This document shows, piece after piece, positions 50,743-59,574 of a stretch of DNA of 64,000 nt. The position numbers and the translations under genes were made by a program. The notes beneath the pieces are model-generated. The model did not search any database. It was not told the DNA's origin and saw nothing but the letters and a program-made list of their open reading frames with translations. Each line of letters begins with the position of its first letter. The first letter of the stretch is position 1. This DNA is from Hyphomicrobiales bacterium (lineage in GTDB: Bacteria > Pseudomonadota > Alphaproteobacteria > Rhizobiales > Rhizobiaceae), in NCBI GenBank assembly GCA_900469615.1, contig UBYA01000025.1:1-64000 (forward strand), in the 5' to 3' direction.

Positions 50743-52776
50743 ATGGGTTCCCATGTCGATCAACGGGCAAAAAGCCGGACGAGGACTATTGTCATGCTTA
50801 CTGGCAACGTTTGTCGACCGCACGATGCGGCGGTCTTCGGGTTCGGAGCCATTCTTGTTGTGGGATGCCTCTGGTTCCTCGATACTGCCGACAACTCCCA
50901 GGTCCTGCCCGCCTTGTATGCCGGTTTTGCTATGTTGGGAACCGCGAACCGATGCAAACGAATAGCCATAACGTGGGCAATACTTTGTGTGGCTTCTGCA
51001 ACCTCAGTTCATGTTTTGCAGCTGACGACAACCGGGCAGTTCCATGGACTTCGCCTCGCTGCTGACCTCGCCATCATAGCGGTTGTGGGCCGAATTAAAC
51101 TGGAAAGCTCGACATTCGCGAGCAACCGCGAAGAGCTTTCTCGATCACTCCAGGACCTAAAAGCGTTTGCGGACTCGGTCCCTCAAGTCTTATGGGGAAC
51201 CCGCGCCGACGGTTACTGCGACTTCTTGAACGCCCGCTATGCCGAGGTGTTCGGCATTCCTATCGCCACAGCTATCGAAGACCAGTCTTGGGCTTCGCCT
51301 GTACATCCCGACGACAGAGGTAAGATGTACGAGACATGGCGTCAGGCCATAGACAGCGAAGCCACTGATTTCCGCGCTTACGGTCGTTTTCGCTTTCGTG
51401 ACGGGACGTATCATTGGATGCAGTCAGTCGGTCGCTCCATAAGGTCCGAAACCGGAGAGATCGCGCGATGGTACGGCGGACTCGTCGATGTGAACGCAGA
51501 AATCGTCGCTCGACAGACGATCGAACGCCTGAATTCCGAGCTCCAGGACGTGATCGACAAGCGGACAAGCCAGCTCGAAAATCTGGAATGGCGACTTCAG
51601 ATGCTTTTCGAAGACAAGAGCATCGGCATCCTTGAACTGTACGTTGGCTCCGTCGATAGCATGCTTGAAAGGTTCTCTGACTCTAAGGGGCAGCCCAATT
51701 TCTATAACTACCATTATATTCTCACCGAACGACGTCATCAGATAGAGACACTGGAACTTGATGAAAAGGCCAGAACGCTGTTGGGATATCGCGACAGGTC
51801 CGATTTTGACCTTTCGCTGAAAGATGAACCAAACGGTCCCGCGTATTCCATCGTACTCACTATTATCGAAGCAATCTTTTCCGGCAGGAACGAAGCAAGA
51901 GGGACGATCAGCATCGCGAGGAAGAACGCCCCCCCCGAACAATTGACATACGAGGTGAAGATACAGGCCGATGGGCGATCCCTTGTGATCATCGCGAATG
52001 TTCCCCAGCGTGACGAAACAAAAAAGGCGATCATCGAAGCGCGAAGGGAACTCGTCCGTGCGAACCGCGCAGCCGTCACCGGTGCCCTGTCAATTGCTGT
52101 CCTCCACGATATCAGCCAGCCGCTCACCGCATTGTCTATTGATGTTGGTACCGCGATACGAATGGTCGATCCACGTCAGCCTAGCGGTCAGAAAGCGCTG
52201 AAAGCGCTGGAACGCGTGCGCGGAAATGCCCAGAGACTGATTGAGATTACAACGCATACGCGCGAGCGAATCCGGCAGCACCATCGCATAGCCGAGGCGG
52301 TCGATGTCGTCGTTGTCCTGCGGGAGGCGACTCGCTTGCTTGAGATGGATGCCAGCCGCCAGTCCATCGAAATGCATGTCGAAGCACCTCAAGAAATTCC
52401 CCGCGTCTTCGCTGATCGCGGCGAGCTTCAGCAGGTCTTCGTGAACTTGCTTCTAAACGCCCTCGATGCGGTCGCCGAGGTCAATGGCAGACGGACGGTA
52501 ACTGCGATTGTTGGCGTCGAGCCGCATGAAAAGTCAGTCTTGGTTGAAATATCGGATTCCGGCCCAGGAATCCCAGCAGAGAATCTCGGAAGAGTATTCG
52601 AACCATTTTTCACCACTCGCGCGAGCGGAATGGGCTTCGGGCTCCAGATCAGCCGCGCAACGGTCGAGGCCATCGGCGGACGGATTTTTTGTCGCAACGG
52701 TGATGCGGGCGGCGCTATCTTCTCAGTTGTACTTCCGTGGGCGACTGACGTTGGTGACGCCGCATCGTCATTGTGA
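50743..52776 (+). CDS. Membrane PAS histidine kinase
   Basis: Histidine kinase of 677 residues. The first 110 residues contain about four hydrophobic segments ('AVFGFGAILVVGCLWFL', 'LPALYAGFAMLGTA', 'IAITWAILCVASATSVHVL', 'AADLAIIAVVG'). A PAS domain with 'LWGTRADGYCDFLNARYAEVFG' follows, a coiled-coil 'LQDVIDKRTSQLENLEWRL', and another sensory region. HisKA has His455 in 'LHDISQPLTALSI', where Asp replaces the usual Glu. The ATPase domain is intact ('NLLLNALDAV', 'DSGPGIP', 'FTTRASGMGFGLQIS'). A receiver gene is encoded convergently just downstream. Confidence 0.88.
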   Translation: MGSHVDQRAKSRTRTIVMLTGNVCRPHDAAVFGFGAILVVGCLWFLDTADNSQVLPALYAGFAMLGTANRCKRIAITWAILCVASATSVHVLQLTTTGQFHGLRLAADLAIIAVVGRIKLESSTFASNREELSRSLQDLKAFADSVPQVLWGTRADGYCDFLNARYAEVFGIPIATAIEDQSWASPVHPDDRGKMYETWRQAIDSEATDFRAYGRFRFRDGTYHWMQSVGRSIRSETGEIARWYGGLVDVNAEIVARQTIERLNSELQDVIDKRTSQLENLEWRLQMLFEDKSIGILELYVGSVDSMLERFSDSKGQPNFYNYHYILTERRHQIETLELDEKARTLLGYRDRSDFDLSLKDEPNGPAYSIVLTIIEAIFSGRNEARGTISIARKNAPPEQLTYEVKIQADGRSLVIIANVPQRDETKKAIIEARRELVRANRAAVTGALSIAVLHDISQPLTALSIDVGTAIRMVDPRQPSGQKALKALERVRGNAQRLIEITTHTRERIRQHHRIAEAVDVVVVLREATRLLEMDASRQSIEMHVEAPQEIPRVFADRGELQQVFVNLLLNALDAVAEVNGRRTVTAIVGVEPHEKSVLVEISDSGPGIPAENLGRVFEPFFTTRASGMGFGLQISRATVEAIGGRIFCRNGDAGGAIFSVVLPWATDVGDAASSL

Positions 52777-52823
52777 GAAGCTTCATTCGTCAAACTTGAG
52801 CAGTTTGTGGAAGCTGGACCGAG

Positions 52824-53195
52824 TCACACGCTGCGGCCAGCCAGACGGAAAACAGATCTTACTATCTCGTCAACGTCGGCGGCCTTGCTGATGAAGGCAG
52901 ATGCGCCGCCTTCAATCGCCCGTCGCTTCGTCATTTCGTCATCCTGCGACGTGATGAAGATTGTTTTGATATCGTTTCGCGCGGCGCTTATCCTCGCCTG
53001 GAGTTCAAGACCGCTCATGCCAGGCAGGCGCTGGTCCAAGACGACGCAGACTACATCTGCCGATTCAAGGTATTCCAGAAACAATTCCGCGCTTTCGAAA
53101 AGGACTGTTTCACAATCGTACGACGCGAAAAGATCGCAATAGGCCTTTCGTACAGCAGGATCGTCTTCAACAATCGCGACGGGGACGTTTTTCAA
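52824..53195 (-). CDS. Receiver-only response regulator
   Basis: Single receiver of 123 residues: 'VAIVEDDPAVRKAYCDLFA', phospho-acceptor in 'CVVLDQRLPGMSGLE', 'IFITSQDDE' and Lys in 'FISKAADVD'. No output domain. It is similar to the receiver at 33.9 kb, including the 'LDQRLPG' core, and again convergent with a histidine kinase gene. The pair was probably duplicated together. Confidence 0.88.
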   Translation of the reverse strand: MKNVPVAIVEDDPAVRKAYCDLFASYDCETVLFESAELFLEYLESADVVCVVLDQRLPGMSGLELQARISAARNDIKTIFITSQDDEMTKRRAIEGGASAFISKAADVDEIVRSVFRLAGRSV

Positions 53196-53317
53196 TTTAT
53201 CATTCTATCGAAGCGATGGTTCCCGGGTTGCCGTCCGCTATCGCCTCCCGTGGGGGCAAGGGTGGATGGTACACTTAGAGCCAAAGTATTATCTTCTTTT
53301 GTCGGAGGCACAACTCC

Positions 53318-53962
53318 TTAGTGGCCGATAATGCCCCTTTTTAGTCCTATTGCGACCGCATGAGCACGGTCGTTTGCCGCCAATTTGCTCAAAATGCTCT
53401 TGATGTGTCCTTTAACCGTCTCCTCCGCGATCAACAGTACGGATCCAATTTCACGATTTGAATTTCCTTCGGCCACCAAAGAAAGAACTGCGACCTCGCG
53501 CGGAGTCAAGGGCTCGTCGTCCGCATGATTTGCTAGGGTGGTCGCCACCTCGGGGGCGACATGCCTCCTCCCCGTAACGACGGAACGAATCGTATTGATC
53601 AACTCGCGGCGAACGGAAGTCTTCAACAGGTAGGCCTGAGCACCGGCGCTCAGCGCCCTGCTCGCGATCTGCTCCAGATCATAGGTCGTCAGGACGATTA
53701 TGCGCGCTGCCGGAAAACGACTTTTTATATCTCCGATAACATCGATCCCGTGGCGCTTGGGCATCTGCAGGTCGAGCAGAAGAACGTCGGGCTGCAGTTC
53801 TTCGAATTTGCGTATGGCCTCATCACCATCGGCAGCTTCTCCGACTATCTCGATATCGGGATGTGCTCCGATCAACGCGGCTAGACCTTCACGGATCAAC
53901 AGGTGATCGTCGGCGGTCATGACCCGTATAGGGGTTCCACTATTCAACTCCGCCTTCCCCAC
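53318..53962 (-). CDS. NarL/FixJ-family response regulator
   Basis: Response regulator of 214 residues. The receiver has 'VMTADDHLLIREGLAALI', 'DVLLLDLQMPKRHGIDV' and 'YLLKTSVRRELI'; the LuxR-type output has 'PLTPREVAVLSLVAEGNSNRE' (in parts) and 'EETVKGHIKSILSKL'. It is the natural partner of the HisKA_3-type beta-propeller kinase encoded at 54.6-57.7 kb in the same direction, separated by the small gene at 54.2 kb. Confidence 0.9.
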   Translation of the reverse strand: MGKAELNSGTPIRVMTADDHLLIREGLAALIGAHPDIEIVGEAADGDEAIRKFEELQPDVLLLDLQMPKRHGIDVIGDIKSRFPAARIIVLTTYDLEQIASRALSAGAQAYLLKTSVRRELINTIRSVVTGRRHVAPEVATTLANHADDEPLTPREVAVLSLVAEGNSNREIGSVLLIAEETVKGHIKSILSKLAANDRAHAVAIGLKRGIIGH

Positions 53963-54235
53963 TCATCATTGAGCTCCTACCGAACAAGAACGGAATGACA
54001 CGATTTTGAGCGACCACCGACCAATCGTTCAGCGAACAAAGTTGCGCTTCCGCCACCTTTCGCCGACACCGTAGACTTGTCATCAGATCTGTCCACCCTC
54101 GAAGGAGGGTGAATTCGACTTTTGCGGTCTCCCCCCTCTTTCGAGGGTATACAATACGCCCTCATCACCGATAATTCCTCAAGGATCAAGCCCATGCGGC
54201 GGGCCAGAGCACCGCGGTATCGGAAGGAGACGTTT

Positions 54236-54505
54236 ATGGAATCGTCCAAGATCAGCTTGACTGGCATGGAAGCCGTTTCTCTCGCCATCGACATGGGGGG
54301 CGAATCACTCTCCCGCGAACAAGCAGCTCGCACCGAGCCACAAGACATCGCGGAAACCTTGTATATCCTAAAGCTCGGTCTCAGGACAAACCTACGCTGG
54401 CTTGATAGAGAAAGTCCCAACGTCGACGCGGCAATCCGAACATCAACGCGGCTGTGCGAGTGTGTCGAGCAGCTTGAAGTCTTGATGCGACGCAGGTCCA
54501 TGTAG
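54236..54505 (+). CDS. Small protein resembling a histidine-kinase dimerisation helix
   Basis: 89-residue protein; ATG at 54236 follows GAAGGAGACGTTT. The C-terminal half, 'LKLGLRTNLRWLDRESPNVD' then 'AAIRTSTRLCECVEQLEVL', resembles the region just after the phospho-His in the kinases of this window ('LMNVSASIRWLNRPEPNIDA', 'IIATGGASIRWLDRAQPNI'). The phospho-His itself and the ATPase domain are missing. Divergent from the NarL gene and convergent with the propeller kinase. It may interfere with kinase pairing, or be a domesticated fragment; function untested. Confidence 0.65.
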   Translation: MESSKISLTGMEAVSLAIDMGGESLSREQAARTEPQDIAETLYILKLGLRTNLRWLDRESPNVDAAIRTSTRLCECVEQLEVLMRRRSM

Positions 54506-54552
54506 ACAATTCCCGACATCCGGGCGTGCTTCAACTTCCTCATAAAGACTTC

Positions 54553-57500
54553 TTAGCCGAGCCCGCGGTGTGGCAACATCGCCCAGCGCAAGACTTTTCG
54601 CCATAAACGAACCGAATATTTTGCTCTTAGAGTGGTCCCACTGTCGGATGTCTCCAAAGTAAGCGTGATGCCCACCGCCCGAGCCCGTTCTTTCATGCCC
54701 TTTATACCGAAGTGGTTGTGTTTGCCTTGGCTCCCGGGCGCGATCCCTTTTCCGTCGTCCGAAACCGAAAGGAAGATACCTTTGGCCGTACATTCGAAAG
54801 TGAAGTCGATCTTGCTCGCATGAGCATGGCGGAACGCATTCCTCATTGCTTCGCAAGCAATCATGAAGAGGGCGTCTTGTGCAGGTAGAGGCAGCGCCGG
54901 CATCGTACCTTTCGCAAAAATGGTGAACTTCGGGCGCGTCGATTCTTCTTGGCTGGCGCTCAAATCCTCTGCCTCGGCTCGCACAGCGGACAGGAAGTTC
55001 GAAAACCGTCCGCGTGGATCCCTCAAACTTTGTATCGCTTGGCGGCTCTCGATCAGCGCCACGTCACCGCGATCAAGCAGAGCGTCCAACGTAGACGTCG
55101 CTTCGTCGGGCCGTACAGCGATGAGCTGGCGGACAGCCTGCAGCCGAAATATGAGGCCTTGGAACGTTTGCAAAAGCGTGTCGTGAAGCTCGCGCGCCAC
55201 GCGGTTTCGCTCGCTCAAACGCTCCTCTAGTCGGATTTCGTATTGAGACGAGATTTTTCTCACGCGAAACTTCCATGCATACCAAAAAGTGAGCAGGGAA
55301 ATGGACGCAACCAACGTCAGGAACCACCAAGTCATCCACCACGGCGGAAGTACGACGATCGACAACGTCGCGCCGACCTGTCCCCACTCGTTACCCATAA
55401 GGGCTGCCTGGACTTCTAGATTATATGTTCCCGCGGGAAGGTAAGCGAAACTCAGTGATCTCGTCTCGCTCGCGGTGAGGTGCCAGTCTTCATCCAGCCC
55501 GTGAAGCTTGTAACGGTAGCGGGTTGCTGACGGCGCACGATACGAAAGGGCTGCGAAACTGACGCTGATGCTGGAACGGTGGGGTATATCCAGATGCTTT
55601 GTCGCGCTATTGGTTTGCAGCGTTTGCCCGTCGACTTCCACGCTCGTGAACACTACCGGCGGCTTGAGACTTCCGCGCCCCGGCGCGTCGATGTTGGACA
55701 TGACCGCTCCAGCGTAGCCGGCAAAATAGAGCGTTCCGCGAGGCGACCGATAGCACGCGTTCCATCCGGTCATATCTTCGCCAGGCAAGCCGTCTGATGT
55801 CAGAAACCTTTGGGTATCGTCTCCAGAGGGATCAATCTTGCCGATACCCTGATTGGTGCTCACCCACAGCTCGCCATTCTCATCCTCAAGAATGCAGCTG
55901 ATCGCGTTCCCCGGCAAACCATCCTGTTCGAAAATTGCGTTAAACTTCCCTTCGGTTTCGGAGTGGTTCAATCCATTCTGGGTGCCTACCCAAAGCCTGC
56001 CGCTCTTATCTGTGAAGGTACTGTTGATGGTGTTGTTGGAGATCGAGAATGGGTCGGCAGGATCGCGAAGAAACCGTTCGAAAGATTTTGTCCCTAGCGA
56101 AAATCGCACCAAGCCAAGTGCAGTCCCGATCCAAAGGTTATTACGCTCGTCGGCCGTGATGTTGAAAAACGCGTTCGCGCTCTCGTTCTCCATTCGGAAT
56201 GCGGTGAATTCGCCCGTGCGAACATCTAATCGATCGAGACCGTCCCAGGTAGTGATCCACATCGTTTCGGAATCGACGATTAGAACGCGCGTTACCACAT
56301 CGTTGCTGATGGATTTCGGATTTGCCTCGTCGTGACGAAATATTCTCACGCTTGCCGTTTTCGGATCAAACGAGATCAATCCGGCATGCACGGTACCAAG
56401 CCATAGCACGCCTGTGTCATCCTGAGTTATGGAGATAACATCCACCTCCGTGCCGGGACCGAGCAGATCGATGCGCTGCGTCGACCCGTCCGCGGGATTG
56501 AGGCGAATTAGAGCTGTATTCGCACCGAGCCAGACAATGCCGTCCTTATCCTCAAAGATCGCGTTTACAAATGACTCGCCGAACTTGTTCGGCTGCGACG
56601 GGGTGGGCCAAAGCTTGCGAAATTCGGGTTTCCACGGAGAGAACGTCGCCGGAGGTGAAGCCTCGAAACCAACCCAGATATTTCCCTCTCGATCTTCCGA
56701 AAGAGTGGTCAACCGATTCCCAGGTATTGTTTGCGGGTCGTTCGGGTCGTTGGTATAACGATCGAAAGTGAAGGTCTGTCGATTGAAACGCAGGAGGCCG
56801 GAACCGTAGGTCGCGATCCACATATCGCCGTTCGTGCTTTCCAAGACGTTCATAACGCCCGTTACCTTGGAATTTCCGGATGCATTCGTGATCTCAAGTC
56901 GGCGTACAGAATTCGTTTGGCGATCATAGAGCGCCAGGCCGCTCCCGGACGCATAGTAGATCCAAAACAGCCCATGAGAATCCTCGTAGAATCCGAATTG
57001 TGACCAAACTTCGGGAGACAGCGGTATCCTGTTGGATACCTTGCCTGTCTGTTCGTCCATAGCTTCCAGACCGTTCGCGGTAGCGACCCAAAACACGCCG
57101 GAGCGGTCCCTCCCCGTCGACTTAATGTCGCTCGATGAGAGCCCCTCTGAGTTACGATCATCGTGCCGGAATTTACGGATATTCCCGCTGGCGACGTCGA
57201 GCCGATAGAGCCCCTGTTTAGTGGAAAGCCATAATGTCCCCGCACTACTCTCAAAAATGTTGATGATGGTCGGATGATCGCTATCGATGGAATAGTGGCG
57301 GAAACTGCCGGAGTTTTGATCGAAGACGTTCAAGTCTTCATCGGTGGCGACCCACAGATTCCCTGAACTGTCTTTGAAGAGAGCGTAGATTAGAACACCG
57401 CTGAGGCTCGTAGGGTCGCCGATCTTCTGGGTGAATACCTTGTACGAATAGCCGTCATACCGGTCGACTCCGTACGAGGTTCCCAGCCATACGTAGCCGG

Positions 57501-57723
57501 TATTGTCCTGAACAATATTTGCGACACGGGTTTGAGAAAGGCCTTCCGGTGAAAGCCGACGAAACGTCAGATCGCTTTTGTCGAAAACGCTTACTGGAAC
57601 CGACTGGGGTTCGATTGACGCCAGCCGCGGTTGTTGCCCCGCCTCAGGTGCCGCTATCGAAAGGTTCGGGAAAAGTAACTGTGCGATAAGGACGATCAAC
57701 ATCAGCTTCGAAACGGGCCACAT
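54553..57723 (-). CDS. Beta-propeller (Reg_prop/Y_Y_Y) sensor histidine kinase
   Basis: Large periplasmic-sensing kinase of 1056 residues. After a signal-like helix ('LMLIVLIAQLLFPNLSIAA') come about 14 Reg_prop repeats ('NTGYVWLGTSYGVDRYDG', 'SGNLWVATDEDLNVFD', 'EGNIWVGFEASP', 'NGELWVSTNQGIGKID') forming two propellers, then a Y_Y_Y domain, a membrane helix ('WWMTWWFLTLVASISLLTFWYAW' region) and a HisKA_3 domain with His847 in 'ARELHDTLLQTF'. The ATPase end has 'AMRNAFRHAHASKI' and 'DDGKGIAPGSQGKHNHFGIKG'. The ATG at 57723 is used; the frame is open upstream to 58098 without support. Likely partner: the NarL gene downstream. Confidence 0.88.
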   Translation of the reverse strand: MWPVSKLMLIVLIAQLLFPNLSIAAPEAGQQPRLASIEPQSVPVSVFDKSDLTFRRLSPEGLSQTRVANIVQDNTGYVWLGTSYGVDRYDGYSYKVFTQKIGDPTSLSGVLIYALFKDSSGNLWVATDEDLNVFDQNSGSFRHYSIDSDHPTIINIFESSAGTLWLSTKQGLYRLDVASGNIRKFRHDDRNSEGLSSSDIKSTGRDRSGVFWVATANGLEAMDEQTGKVSNRIPLSPEVWSQFGFYEDSHGLFWIYYASGSGLALYDRQTNSVRRLEITNASGNSKVTGVMNVLESTNGDMWIATYGSGLLRFNRQTFTFDRYTNDPNDPQTIPGNRLTTLSEDREGNIWVGFEASPPATFSPWKPEFRKLWPTPSQPNKFGESFVNAIFEDKDGIVWLGANTALIRLNPADGSTQRIDLLGPGTEVDVISITQDDTGVLWLGTVHAGLISFDPKTASVRIFRHDEANPKSISNDVVTRVLIVDSETMWITTWDGLDRLDVRTGEFTAFRMENESANAFFNITADERNNLWIGTALGLVRFSLGTKSFERFLRDPADPFSISNNTINSTFTDKSGRLWVGTQNGLNHSETEGKFNAIFEQDGLPGNAISCILEDENGELWVSTNQGIGKIDPSGDDTQRFLTSDGLPGEDMTGWNACYRSPRGTLYFAGYAGAVMSNIDAPGRGSLKPPVVFTSVEVDGQTLQTNSATKHLDIPHRSSISVSFAALSYRAPSATRYRYKLHGLDEDWHLTASETRSLSFAYLPAGTYNLEVQAALMGNEWGQVGATLSIVVLPPWWMTWWFLTLVASISLLTFWYAWKFRVRKISSQYEIRLEERLSERNRVARELHDTLLQTFQGLIFRLQAVRQLIAVRPDEATSTLDALLDRGDVALIESRQAIQSLRDPRGRFSNFLSAVRAEAEDLSASQEESTRPKFTIFAKGTMPALPLPAQDALFMIACEAMRNAFRHAHASKIDFTFECTAKGIFLSVSDDGKGIAPGSQGKHNHFGIKGMKERARAVGITLTLETSDSGTTLRAKYSVRLWRKVLRWAMLPHRGLG

Positions 57724-58189
57724 CGCACACAACGGACTAAAGAGTGAGACAGGGAGGGCACGGCGGAGCTTTGCGTCCTTCACAACCTCCTGCCTGACCG
57801 GGTAAGCGTGAGCGTGGCCTTTTTCTAGCGAACTTCGCGGGGCCGCAGTTGTCGAGAGGTGCACAGCGAATGGCTCGGTGTCCATTTCGCCCATTTTGGT
57901 TGATATCATACCGCCTCGCCGTCGGTGCCAAACGCGCTTTCTATAAAGCAAATCAACCTTGGAAAATAGCTTTCCTTCACTACGAGGCATATCTGCCTGT
58001 TGACTCTTTCTTCGACGGAGCTCCCCACAGAATGGCGTCAACGTCGGGATTGCTTGTCGGCATTCAAGAGGATGTTCGGGAGATTTTGCCCTCTTCATCC
58101 TTGAAATGAACAGCGAAAGCTACCGTCTTGCCCACAGCCGAGCCCGAAAAGCCGGCTGAAATCCAACAAAAAAATCGCCGTGCGCGCAT

Positions 58190-58441
58190 ATGTTCGAGCT
58201 TGCGCAGAGCCTTCGGAAAAAGTCTGATGAACCGTCAATCTTCCTACGGGCAGAGCGTGATGATCAGGGTAAACGCAGCTTCAGGCTGGTTGAAGGCGAC
58301 CCGCTTGCCACGAGTTTTGATGAAGATCTCTATCAGAGAATTTTCGTCGCGCAGAGTAATCGGGACTCCCCTAAACGATGCCTTTTGAACGTGATTACGG
58401 TAGCTAACGGTTCTGATAGAGGCGTCGAACAATCAGGTTAG
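58190..58441 (+). CDS. Hypothetical small protein, unrecognised
   Basis: 83-codon frame with coherent charged sequence ('ELAQSLRKKSDEPSIFLRAE', 'SFRLVEGDPLATSFDEDLYQRIF'). The second part looks like a genuine protein end, but I do not recognise its family, and there is no clear ribosome site. It may be the tail of a larger decayed gene. The rest of 57724-58510 shows no gene. Confidence 0.35.
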   Translation: MFELAQSLRKKSDEPSIFLRAERDDQGKRSFRLVEGDPLATSFDEDLYQRIFVAQSNRDSPKRCLLNVITVANGSDRGVEQSG

Positions 58442-58510
58442 AGAGCGTTCGGAATACGTGGTGGACGCAGAACGACCTCCAATCAGAGCGCGAGAGTTCC
58501 GAGATTAGTC

Positions 58511-59563
58511 CTATCGTAACGGCTTTCTGGTTGGCACTGTGCCGGGGGTTGCCGGTCCTCGCGCCTTGGGGGCCGATTCAGCAAAGTAGACTTCTGATAG
58601 GCGGAACAGTCCATTGTCGCGGCTGCATTGAGCGACCACATCGATGCCGGTGCGAAGCATGGTAAGAATATCTGTTCGATCAAGACCTTTGCCCCCATCA
58701 GATTCCTTGACCAGGATCGCCAACTGCTCGAAGGCCAGCTCGGCCGAATTGGCGTGAACGGTCGTGATTGAGCCAGGATGGCCGGAGTTGATATTTCGGA
58801 TGTAGTAGAATGCGGTTCCGTCGCGAAGTTCTTGGAGCAAGATGCGATCCGGCCTCATACGAAGGCAAGACTCCAAGAGTTCTTTTGGCCCAGCGTGGGA
58901 CAGCCCCTGCCCTCCCTTTGAATAAAACAAGCGTACGTGATTTGGTTGCGAGATCACAAGTTCCGGCGTGTCTTCGATAGAGATCACTCTCTCATTATCG
59001 GGAATATGTTTGATCAACGCTTTGGAAAGCGTCGTTTTTGCCGACCCAGTTGCGCCAGAGATGATGATGTTCTTACGGGCGATTACAGCTTGTCGCAAGA
59101 AATCCTTAAAACGCCCGGCACGGTAAAACTCCCTTAGTTCTTCCTCCTGCGAGGACAAGGCGTTAGTTGCAGCACGTGTTTCTGCGAAAAACCCCTTTTC
59201 CTCAAGGTTATCGAGGCTGAAATCAACCGAAGAGGGCTTTCGGATCGTCATGCTGACATGACCTTTCAACGTGGCTGGAGGAATGACGATCTGAATTCTT
59301 TCGTCACCGGGAAGCGTCGCCGACAGAATTGGACGCGTCTCGTCAACAGACTGGTGCGAAAAGCTGGCTACGGCCCTAGCGAGGCGCATGAGCTTTTCGA
59401 AGGTCAGTTCCGGCGCTTCATGGGTCCGCCAACCACCGGGACCTTCCGTCAGTACCTGCCCGGGCCGATTCACGATAACTTCATAGAGTGAAGAATCCTG
59501 CAGATAGTTTGATAGCGGCTTCAAGAGTTCGCTGACAACGGTCGCGTCCTGCCTCTCCGTCAT
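58511..59563 (-). CDS. virB11: VirB11-type secretion ATPase
   Basis: Hexameric ATPase of the type IV secretion system, 350 residues. Walker A is 'IISGATGSAKTTLSKALI', the Asp box 'RVISIEDTPEL', Walker B 'CLRMRPDRILLQELRDG' and the His box 'SGHPGSITTVHANSAELAFEQ' (in parts). It powers pilus assembly and substrate transfer on the inner membrane. It begins 11 bases after virB10 and ends the operon on this side; the C-terminal tail is Pro/Arg-rich. Confidence 0.93.
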   Translation of the reverse strand: MTERQDATVVSELLKPLSNYLQDSSLYEVIVNRPGQVLTEGPGGWRTHEAPELTFEKLMRLARAVASFSHQSVDETRPILSATLPGDERIQIVIPPATLKGHVSMTIRKPSSVDFSLDNLEEKGFFAETRAATNALSSQEEELREFYRAGRFKDFLRQAVIARKNIIISGATGSAKTTLSKALIKHIPDNERVISIEDTPELVISQPNHVRLFYSKGGQGLSHAGPKELLESCLRMRPDRILLQELRDGTAFYYIRNINSGHPGSITTVHANSAELAFEQLAILVKESDGGKGLDRTDILTMLRTGIDVVAQCSRDNGLFRLSEVYFAESAPKARGPATPGTVPTRKPLR

Positions 59564-59574
59564 TCTCCACCACC

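Noticed and set aside
57724..58098. N-terminal extension of the propeller kinase
   Set aside because: The open frame is Arg/Pro-rich without family match, and it places a signal-like helix in the interior; the start at 57723 is more sensible.
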